DNA from: an uncultured Chryseobacterium sp.
GTDB taxonomy: Bacteria; Bacteroidota; Bacteroidia; Flavobacteriales; Weeksellaceae
Assembly (NCBI RefSeq): GCF_913776365.1
Contig: NZ_CAJYMO010000136.1
Location: 1-34,085 of the forward strand
Length of the DNA: 34,085 nt
Direction: 5' to 3'
Part shown: positions 26,769-34,085 of the stretch, piece by piece
Position numbering within the stretch: the first letter of the stretch is position 1
Layout of the letters: the number at the start of each line of letters is the position of its first letter
Translations under genes and position numbers: made by a program
The notes under the pieces: generated by a model
The model's database searches: none
What the model was told of the DNA's origin: nothing
What the model saw: only the letters and a program-made list of their open reading frames with translations

Positions 26769-27723
26769 TGTTTCCGATGGTTTCTATTTCCTGAAGTTCC
26801 GCTTGCTGGTGAAAATCGGTACGGCTGTCATAATACATCAGCCCTGAGTTGATGTACATGACATTCATTAAAAGCATTGAAATAAGAGAAGAAACCCCGT
26901 ACAGTACAAACATCAGGATCCCAAAGCCTCCGTCCAGTGGATTTTTCTCAAACTGCGCATCCGGAGCAGAAGTACTGATTCTGGCAATGAACAGGATGAT
27001 AGGAATCCCGGAAAGGACTCCGCTGGCAATATAAAAAAGCACTCCCATAACGGTTGTACTGCCCCAGTATTTCCAGTAAGGAGATTTCTCCCTTCCGTTC
27101 GGATAGGAAAACTGGGCACGCATCGCATAGCTGAGGCTCTCAAAAAAAGTCCTGTTTCCATTGAAATAATCATAACAGATAAAAGTAATGACATTGAATA
27201 GTGTAGGCCCTACAAAAAGCATCATTACAATCCCGATAAAAATAAGAACCAACAGGTAAGAAAATCCAAAAAGTATGGCCGAAACCGGAAAAACAAGAAA
27301 GGTAAGTCCGAAATAAGCAACCGCTACTTTTCTGGAATGTATTTTAAAGTCATTCAGAATGTCGTCCGCTTTTATATTCTGCTGACCTTGCGTAATTCTT
27401 TTCAGGTAAAATACAGGGAAAAGGAGATTAATGATCATCAGTGCGGAACTCAGGATCGCCAGGAGAATTCCTGAAACAATGAACATTCCGACATTGTCAG
27501 CATAAAACTGTTCCATATAATAACTCTGCCCGCTTGTATTGGATCCGAAAACCACTCCTAAAAACTCCCTGAAGCCCAATACGATGACCACAACCATCAG
27601 AATGAGAAGCAGCCCGTTCAGGAGAATGTAATTCCTGAAATAATTCTTTCCGTAAAGTCTGAAAAAAGCGAAACTGTCACTGATAAAGCTTCCGAAATCC
27701 CTTTTTTTATAAAACTGTATCAT
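26761..27723 (-). CDS. Multi-pass membrane protein of unknown function
   Basis: 320 aa with ~6 TM helices; overlaps neighbours by 8 and 17 bp. Confidence 0.8.
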   Translation of the reverse strand: MIQFYKKRDFGSFISDSFAFFRLYGKNYFRNYILLNGLLLILMVVVIVLGFREFLGVVFGSNTSGQSYYMEQFYADNVGMFIVSGILLAILSSALMIINLLFPVFYLKRITQGQQNIKADDILNDFKIHSRKVAVAYFGLTFLVFPVSAILFGFSYLLVLIFIGIVMMLFVGPTLFNVITFICYDYFNGNRTFFESLSYAMRAQFSYPNGREKSPYWKYWGSTTVMGVLFYIASGVLSGIPIILFIARISTSAPDAQFEKNPLDGGFGILMFVLYGVSSLISMLLMNVMYINSGLMYYDSRTDFHQQAELQEIETIGNNE

Positions 27724-28690
27724 GGATTTTAGTGTTTAATTTTTTATTGACCATGGAAGGATAGATCAGGTAATAGAATCCGATTACCGCCATAGATCCG
27801 AAGATAATGACCAGATTTAGCAGCAGAGGCATTTTCAAAGCATGCCTTGTCACATAGCCTTCAATAATGCCGGCACAGATGGTAAAAGGGACTGTGCTTA
27901 AAAATATTTTAAAGGAATCCCGGAAACCGTTTTTAAAGGAATCGAATCTTGAAAAAGTACGGGGAAACAGAATAGATGTTCCCAGGATCAGCCCGCACAT
28001 GGCTTCCACCACCATGGAAAAAATCTCAAAAACCCCGTGCAGCCATATTCCCCGCGCACTGTCTTTCAGCGCTCCGTAATCATAGAAAAAGTATTGGAAC
28101 GAACCCAGCATTACACTATTTGAAAGCAATGCCCACAGGGTACCCACTCCGCCGAAAATGCCATAGATGTACAGTTTTGCGCCTACTTTGATGTTGTTGA
28201 AAATAATCCCGATGGTACTGCCCCAGGTAGAACCGCTCTGGTAAACACCAACCGCATTTCCCTTCTTGATGTTTTCAATGGTCTGGTTCACGTATCCTTC
28301 TCCCAGGATGATATTGGCAAAGTCTTTATCATAAACGGCTGAGAGAATGCCGATCAGGGTAAAAAGGGTAAAAAACAGAAAAGCGTAGCCCAGGTATCTT
28401 CTATACCGGTATACCAACATCGGAACTTCGGTTTTGAAAAAATAGAACAGCCGGTTCTCCTCCATCCTTTTGGTTTTGTAAATCTTCTGGAAGATCTGGG
28501 AAGACAGATGATTCAGATAAACCGTTGTATTGCTTTTCGGATAATACGTCTGGGCAAAAGAAAGATCATTGATGAGGTTGATATACAGCGAAGAAAGGTC
28601 ATCCGGATTTTTTTTGATTTTCCCCTGGATAACCTGTTCAATTCCCAACCATTTTTCTTTATTTTGTTTAATGAAATAAACTTCTCTCAT
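27707..28690 (-). CDS. SpoIIM-like (stage II sporulation protein M family) membrane protein
   Basis: 327 aa; MREVYFIKQNKEKW..., LHGVFEIFSMVVEAMCGLILG. Confidence 0.85.
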   Translation of the reverse strand: MREVYFIKQNKEKWLGIEQVIQGKIKKNPDDLSSLYINLINDLSFAQTYYPKSNTTVYLNHLSSQIFQKIYKTKRMEENRLFYFFKTEVPMLVYRYRRYLGYAFLFFTLFTLIGILSAVYDKDFANIILGEGYVNQTIENIKKGNAVGVYQSGSTWGSTIGIIFNNIKVGAKLYIYGIFGGVGTLWALLSNSVMLGSFQYFFYDYGALKDSARGIWLHGVFEIFSMVVEAMCGLILGTSILFPRTFSRFDSFKNGFRDSFKIFLSTVPFTICAGIIEGYVTRHALKMPLLLNLVIIFGSMAVIGFYYLIYPSMVNKKLNTKIHDTVL

Positions 28691-28716
28691 ACTGTAAGGC
28701 TAAAATAATAAAAAAT

Positions 28717-29466
28717 ATGTCTCAAATCGCGATTAATACCTCACAAAATGTAAATATTAATTTCAATGTCGCCAGTGTTGGAGACCGGATCATCGCTTTC
28801 ATGATTGACCTGTTGATTAAGGTGGCTTATGGGATTGCGGTTTTTTATATTTTTTTCAACCTGCTGGATCTGGGATACCTGCTGAACGGTCTGGATCAAT
28901 GGTCCGTAATGGCCGTTTACATCATACTGCTTTTTCCTACAGGGGTTTATCCGGTAGTTCTGGAAAGTCTGATGGAAGGGCAAACGCCAGGAAAGAAGGT
29001 CATGAAAATCAGGGTGGTGAAAATAGACGGTTACCAGGCCGGACTAGGAGACTATATGATCCGTTGGGTATTCAGGATTATCGATACTTCTTTTGCCGGT
29101 ATCATCGGACTGGTTTCAATGGTCATCTCTAAAAGCAGCCAGCGGCTGGGCGATATTGCTGCCGGTACAGCCGTTATTTCACTGAAAAATTCCGTCACTA
29201 TTTCCCATACCATCCTGGAAAACATTAAAGAAGATTACATTCCTACCTTTCCTCAGGTAATTGCACTGAGTGATAATGACATGCGGATCATAAAAGACAA
29301 CTATACAAAAGCCATAAAGGTAGATGACCGGAAGATCATCAACAAACTTTCCGATAAAATAAAAAGTATCCTTAAACTGGAAATCGATCCTACAAAAATG
29401 ACGGAACGGCAGTTTATCGGCGTGGTTATCAAGGACTATAATTACTACACAGGAAAAGAAAGCTGA
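28717..29466 (+). CDS. RDD family membrane protein
   Basis: 249 aa; ASVGDRIIAFMIDLLIKV, EGQTPGKKVMKIRVVKIDG, RLGDIAAGTAVI. Confidence 0.93.
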   Translation: MSQIAINTSQNVNINFNVASVGDRIIAFMIDLLIKVAYGIAVFYIFFNLLDLGYLLNGLDQWSVMAVYIILLFPTGVYPVVLESLMEGQTPGKKVMKIRVVKIDGYQAGLGDYMIRWVFRIIDTSFAGIIGLVSMVISKSSQRLGDIAAGTAVISLKNSVTISHTILENIKEDYIPTFPQVIALSDNDMRIIKDNYTKAIKVDDRKIINKLSDKIKSILKLEIDPTKMTERQFIGVVIKDYNYYTGKES

Positions 29467-29604
29467 ACCAGCAGCCATTTGCCGGACATTTTCATTATCA
29501 GGGTAACAGCAGTTAAGCGGCATTCATGATTAACCACTTACCGCCGGTCATCCATTTCATCACGGTGCAGTTTTTGTACTTTTCTACCTGAAAAATCTTG
29601 GCTT

Positions 29605-29895
29605 ATGAAATTTGAGAACCATATATCAGGAAACGGAGGTGTCATTACCCTTCACAATGAGACGAAAGAAGTCGGCAGGCTTACCTATACACTTTTTCCG
29701 GAAGACCGCCGGTTTGTTATTTCCTTTGTATTGGTACACAGGGAATTCGAAGGACGCGGAATGGGGAAATTCCTGGTGGAAGAAGCTATTAAACTCGCCA
29801 GAGAAAAAAACATGCAGGTTTATCCTCACTGCTCATACGCCAGGGCAGTCATGATGCGGATGAATGATGTGCAGGATGTATTTTTAAAACGTTGA
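29605..29895 (+). CDS. Small GNAT-like N-acetyltransferase (YjdJ type)
   Basis: 96 aa; FVLVHREFEGRGMGKFLVEEAIKLAREKNMQVYPHCSYARAVM. Confidence 0.9.
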   Translation: MKFENHISGNGGVITLHNETKEVGRLTYTLFPEDRRFVISFVLVHREFEGRGMGKFLVEEAIKLAREKNMQVYPHCSYARAVMMRMNDVQDVFLKR

Positions 29896-30861
29896 CGTCA
29901 ATACTTCGTTAACCAGAATCTCTTCAATATCATCGGGGTAGTCTACTCTGATATGCTGATCGCAGGCCACCCACTTTTTTATTTCTTCCGCATCAAGTGT
30001 TTTTGAGTTGAGAATTCCCATGAGGTCCAGTGCACATGCGTTACAGGCTTGTTCGTATTGATTATGGATAGGAATTACATACAGCTTTTTATCCATGAAA
30101 AGAGCTTCTGCCGGTGTTTCAAAACCTGCATTGCAGAGAATGCCTTCGCAATTTTCAAATAAATGCAGATAATGCATCTCATCAATCGGAAAGACTTCTA
30201 CATTACCGGTCCTGAAGAGGGTCTTTGCATATTTGGAAAAGATTTTCCATTCTACAGGAACCTGCCTGAGCACCTTTATAATGTTTTCATCGGAAAAGCT
30301 CGGCAGATAGACCAGGTAAAATCCTTTTTTGTCAGGCTGAAGACTTCTTATTTTGCGCCTGATGACCGGCTTCTTAATACGAGAATGGTAATTGTCAAAG
30401 TGAAAACCGATTCTCCGGTTTCCCGGAACATAATACCTGAGTATCATCTCACCCAAATAATCCTTCTTACCCGGTTTCGGTGTTTCTTTAAAAAGCATGG
30501 ATGCCTGATGGCTCAGTTCAATCATCGGAAGCTTTTTAAGCATACCTGACCAACCGGTTAAAGGCTCATAATCATTGATAATAAGATCATACCCTGAAAG
30601 GTCCATCTGACTGATGATTCTGACAGCTTCGGAGAAATTATTATCCGTAATCATTTTTCGGTAGGAAAGACCGCCGGATTTATTGTAGAGAAGGGAGATT
30701 CCCCTGTATCTGAAGTTCAACTCAAAATCAGCTTTTAACTGAGACTGATGCCCACTGATGAGCGTATCTACTGAAGCATACTTTTTCAGAATAGGAACAA
30801 TCTCCTGGGCTCTGGCCACATGGCCATTTCCGGTCCCCTGAAAGGCGTAAAGGATCTTCAT
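29884..30861 (-). CDS. GT-B glycosyltransferase family protein
   Basis: 325 aa; MKILYAFQGTGNGHVARAQEIVPIL, GILCNAGFETPAEALFMDKKLYVIPIHNQYEQ. Confidence 0.88.
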   Translation of the reverse strand: MKILYAFQGTGNGHVARAQEIVPILKKYASVDTLISGHQSQLKADFELNFRYRGISLLYNKSGGLSYRKMITDNNFSEAVRIISQMDLSGYDLIINDYEPLTGWSGMLKKLPMIELSHQASMLFKETPKPGKKDYLGEMILRYYVPGNRRIGFHFDNYHSRIKKPVIRRKIRSLQPDKKGFYLVYLPSFSDENIIKVLRQVPVEWKIFSKYAKTLFRTGNVEVFPIDEMHYLHLFENCEGILCNAGFETPAEALFMDKKLYVIPIHNQYEQACNACALDLMGILNSKTLDAEEIKKWVACDQHIRVDYPDDIEEILVNEVLTSTF

Positions 30862-31685
30862 CAGCTGAAATTGGTTACGATTTTCATCAGTTCAGCGCTG
30901 TCGATTTGCTGGATTTCTTCTGCCTCTTCGTCTTTCAGCAGATGCTTATATTCTTCGTAGTAAAAAATCCGCCATTCCCCGTCATGGTATTCCAGTGCCG
31001 AAAGATTCTCTATCCAGTCACCGGAATTCATATAAATACAGGAACCTTTCTTACTTTTAACCTCACGGATCTGCGGCTGATGGATATGCCCGCAGATGAC
31101 ATAATCGTAATGGTTATCAATAGCCAGTTCTGAAGCTGTAAGCTCAAAATCACCAATGTATTTAACTGCTTTTTTTACATTGTTTTTGATTTTTTTTGAA
31201 AATGAATATTTTTCCCTGCCCAATTTCTCCAAAAACCAGTTGACCATATTGTTGATTACGATCAGCAGGTCATATCCTTTACCGCCCAGCTTGGCAATCC
31301 ACTTGGAATGCTGTACTGACGCGTCGAATACATCGCCGTGAAAGATCCAGGTTTTCTTATGGTTGATATCAAGGCAGATTTTGTTGCAGACTTTAAGTTT
31401 ACCCAGCTGAAAATCGGTGAACTTCCGGAACATTTCATCATGGTTTCCGGTAATGTAATAGACTTCCGTGTTTTTGGTAGCAAAGGAGATAATCTTCCGG
31501 ATGACTTTCAGGTGTGGTTTAGGGAAGTAAGACTTTTTGAACTGCCAGATGTCAATAATATCACCATTCAGCACCAGTATTTTCGGCTGTATGGAGTTCA
31601 GATACCTCAGCAGTTCTTTGGCCTTACATCCGTAAGTACCCAGATGCACATCCGATATGACAACCAAATCAATGTTTCTTTTCAT
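30861..31685 (-). CDS. UDP-2,3-diacylglucosamine diphosphatase-like metallophosphoesterase
   Basis: 274 aa; ISDVHLGTYGC, LNGDIIDIW, TGNHDEMFR, HGDVFD, CGHIHQPQI. Confidence 0.9.
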   Translation of the reverse strand: MKRNIDLVVISDVHLGTYGCKAKELLRYLNSIQPKILVLNGDIIDIWQFKKSYFPKPHLKVIRKIISFATKNTEVYYITGNHDEMFRKFTDFQLGKLKVCNKICLDINHKKTWIFHGDVFDASVQHSKWIAKLGGKGYDLLIVINNMVNWFLEKLGREKYSFSKKIKNNVKKAVKYIGDFELTASELAIDNHYDYVICGHIHQPQIREVKSKKGSCIYMNSGDWIENLSALEYHDGEWRIFYYEEYKHLLKDEEAEEIQQIDSAELMKIVTNFS

Positions 31686-31740
31686 ACTTATGCAAAGAAA
31701 CTAATTGAAAATGAACTGTATATGAATGCTATATTATTTT

Positions 31741-32481
31741 TTAGATCGAGTTCATCAGCTCTTCTGTAATTTCCATATTGTGATAGACGTTCTGTACATC
31801 ATCATCTTCTTCAAAACGATCAAGCATTTTCATGTTGGCCTTGAACTGTTCCTCATTCACTTCTTTTGTATTGTTCGGGATTCTCTGCAGCTCGGCACTT
31901 TTAGCTTCAATGCCCAGTTCATCCAGTTTATGGGAGAGAGAACCGAAATCTTCGAACGCCGTAGTAATCATTACTTCCTCTTCATCTTTTTCCACATCTT
32001 CTGCTCCACCATCAATCATTTCCATTTCGAAATCATCCCAGTCCATTTTAATCTGAGCCAGGTCGATGGTGAAAATCCCTTTACGGTCAAAAATAAAAGC
32101 CAGTTCCCCGTTTTTTCCAAGATTACCGTCAAATTTATTGAAAACAGCTCGTACATTGGCTACAGTACGGGTGGTATTATTGGTGGTACATTCTACAAAG
32201 AACGCTACTCCGCCCTGTCCGTATCCTTCATAGGTTACTTCTTCATAATTTTCCGCATCTGCACCGCTTGCTTTTTTAATGGCTCTTTCAACATTGTCCT
32301 TCGGCATATTGGCTCCTTTGGCATTCTGAATGCATCTTCGCAATGCAGGATTCGATTCCGGATCTGCTCCGCCTGCTTTTACAGCCAATGCGATGTCTTT
32401 ACCTATTTTGGAGAAAGTCTTGGCCATCTTATCCCATCTGGCCATTTTAGAAGCTTTTCTATATTCAAATGCTCTTCCCAT
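31741..32481 (-). CDS. yebC: YebC/PmpR family regulator
   Basis: 246 aa; MGRAFEYRKASKMARWDKMAKTFSKIGKDI, YEGYGQGGVAFFVECTTNN. Confidence 0.95.
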   Translation of the reverse strand: MGRAFEYRKASKMARWDKMAKTFSKIGKDIALAVKAGGADPESNPALRRCIQNAKGANMPKDNVERAIKKASGADAENYEEVTYEGYGQGGVAFFVECTTNNTTRTVANVRAVFNKFDGNLGKNGELAFIFDRKGIFTIDLAQIKMDWDDFEMEMIDGGAEDVEKDEEEVMITTAFEDFGSLSHKLDELGIEAKSAELQRIPNNTKEVNEEQFKANMKMLDRFEEDDDVQNVYHNMEITEELMNSI

Positions 32482-32522
32482 TGTAATTTTTAAATTTCAA
32501 CAAAATTAACTAAAAGTCAACG

Positions 32523-32555
32523 AAAAAAAAATACCCCCAAAGAACTGGAGGTATT
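32523..32555 (-). terminator. Intrinsic terminator downstream of ompA-like gene
   Basis: Minus strand AATACCTCC-AGTTCTTT-GGGGGTATTTTTTTTT (one G-T wobble). Confidence 0.85.
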
Positions 32556-32574
32556 TATATTGAGAAAATTTTAA

Positions 32575-34062
32575 TTATTTTCTTCTTTTAGCCGGAGCTT
32601 TTCTTTTAGCCGGAGCTTTCTTAACAACAGTTTTCTTCTCTACAACTTCTAGATCAGATTTCTGTAAAGCTTCCCAAGCAGCACCGTTTACTGCTTCAAC
32701 AACTACTTTTCTGTCAGACATTCTTTCAGCATCAGAAGCTTTTTCTGAAACTTTAGCATCTCTTTCACCAACACCGATAGACTTAAGTTGGTTACCGCTA
32801 ACTCCTCTAGCTTCTAAAGCAGCAACTACGGCAGCAGCTCTTTCTCTAGATAATTTAAGGTTGTAAGCAGCAGCACCTTTAGCATCAGTATGACCTGTAA
32901 CTAAGAAAGTAGCGCTATTATCTTGCTTAACAATTGTTGCAGCTTGATCTAACTTACCACTAGATTCAGGTCTGATTGTAGCTTTGTTAAAATCGAATAA
33001 AATATCTTTAAGAGCACCTGTAGCTTCTAAAGCAATTACATCTTTAGGCTTAGGACATCCGTTGTATTCCGGAAGACCTGGAACGGTAGGACAAGCATCA
33101 TCTTTATCAAGGATACCGTCACCGTCTGTATCTGGCCAAGGACAACCGTTGTTTTCAGCCGGACCTGCAACTGTAGGACAAGCATCGTCTTTGTCGATTA
33201 CACCGTCACCGTCTGTATCTGGCCAAGGGCATCCGTTGTTTTCAACCGGACCAGCTACATCTGGACATTGATCATCTTTATCTGGAACTCCGTCACCGTC
33301 AGTATCAGGACATCCCTGGAACTCAGGTAAACCTGGGGTATCAGGACATAAATCGTCTTTATCTAAAATACCATCCTTATCTCTGTCTCTGTTTCCGAAT
33401 CTGAAGTTCAGGGAAGCAGAAGCCTGCCAGAAGTTAGCTACTGTAGATTTATCACCTGGAGTAGATACGTAATCTCCCTGTACTCCCAAACCGAAGTTTT
33501 TCGTTAACCAGAAGTTCACACCGGCACCGGTAGCAACTGTAAAGAAGTTAGCCTTACCGTTTTCAGTACCGTTTTCTCCATTGTTTACCATAACACCATT
33601 AGCATCCATTCTTGGGAATGTCAGGGATGTATAGTCATGTCTTAAATAGTTAGCACCTACTCTTAAATACGGATCGAACCAAGATTCTTCGTTCCATAAA
33701 AGCCCTGCAGCTTTAGCCTGAAAACCAAGACCTGTCATTAACATGAATTCTTTACCCATGTTAAATCTTTTGTTCTCAACATTTCCTACAGTAGTCTGCC
33801 AGTCGATTACCAAACCTTTACCGATGTTCCTAGCTACAGTAAGTTTTGATAGAGGTGGAGTGATAGAGAAATTGTTCACATTGAACATTGTCTTTGTCAA
33901 GTTTCGAGCAGAGAACGTATTACTGAAATTACTTCCCTGTGCAAGGTGATTTTCCGCATGAGCACCAACCCCGATCAACCACGGATTGTTGGTAGTCTGA
34001 GCGAACACAGTAGAAGCAACAGTAAGTGCCAATGCTGAAATTCCTAATTTTAGATTTTTCAT
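32575..34062 (-). CDS. OmpA family outer membrane protein with TSP3 Ca-binding repeats
   Basis: 495 aa; DRDKDGILDKDDLCPDTPG..., DTDGDGV.DKDD.CP repeats, ILFDFNKATIRPESSGKLDQAA, TGHTDAKGAAAYNLKLSRERA. Confidence 0.95.
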   Translation of the reverse strand: MKNLKLGISALALTVASTVFAQTTNNPWLIGVGAHAENHLAQGSNFSNTFSARNLTKTMFNVNNFSITPPLSKLTVARNIGKGLVIDWQTTVGNVENKRFNMGKEFMLMTGLGFQAKAAGLLWNEESWFDPYLRVGANYLRHDYTSLTFPRMDANGVMVNNGENGTENGKANFFTVATGAGVNFWLTKNFGLGVQGDYVSTPGDKSTVANFWQASASLNFRFGNRDRDKDGILDKDDLCPDTPGLPEFQGCPDTDGDGVPDKDDQCPDVAGPVENNGCPWPDTDGDGVIDKDDACPTVAGPAENNGCPWPDTDGDGILDKDDACPTVPGLPEYNGCPKPKDVIALEATGALKDILFDFNKATIRPESSGKLDQAATIVKQDNSATFLVTGHTDAKGAAAYNLKLSRERAAAVVAALEARGVSGNQLKSIGVGERDAKVSEKASDAERMSDRKVVVEAVNGAAWEALQKSDLEVVEKKTVVKKAPAKRKAPAKRRK

Positions 34063-34085
34063 AGAATTAAATGATTAAATAATTG

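Noticed and set aside
32984-33365. Periodic DNA repeats (~84 bp) considered as a mobile or CRISPR-like repeat
   Set aside because: They encode in-frame TSP3 Ca-binding repeats of the OmpA-like protein.

Overview
The window looks chromosomal and comes from a Bacteroidota/Flavobacteriia genome, probably Chryseobacterium-like (judged from protein style, TAnnTTTG promoters and a T9SS sorting domain). Main contents, left to right: (1) a ~1.7 kb repeat-rich non-coding region; (2) cysS and folE; (3) two small + strand genes; (4) a ~10.7 kb minus-strand methionine operon, metX - hom (ThrA-like without kinase domain) - metZ - RAYT/IS200-like transposase - metH N-terminal half - fatty acid desaturase - metH C-terminal half - metF, headed by a clear SAM-I riboswitch and closed by an intrinsic terminator; (5) a GH63-like glycosidase and a T9SS cargo protein; (6) an osmC / DUF58 / MoxR / DUF4350 / DUF4129 / membrane protein / SpoIIM run with a divergent RDD gene; (7) a glycosyltransferase, an LpxH-like phosphoesterase, yebC and an OmpA/TSP3 porin. 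The least explained signal is a family of degenerate 8-bp-period arrays (consensus about CAATGTAR) in intercistronic spacers inside two unrelated operons. Two of these arrays face each other in inverted orientation between hom and metZ. Other short-period repeats (7 bp and 5 bp), compensatory palindromes and bipartite REP-like hairpins resembling those flanking the RAYT gene are also present. No CRISPR, tRNA or rRNA was seen. All family calls are from reading the sequence, and no database search was run.
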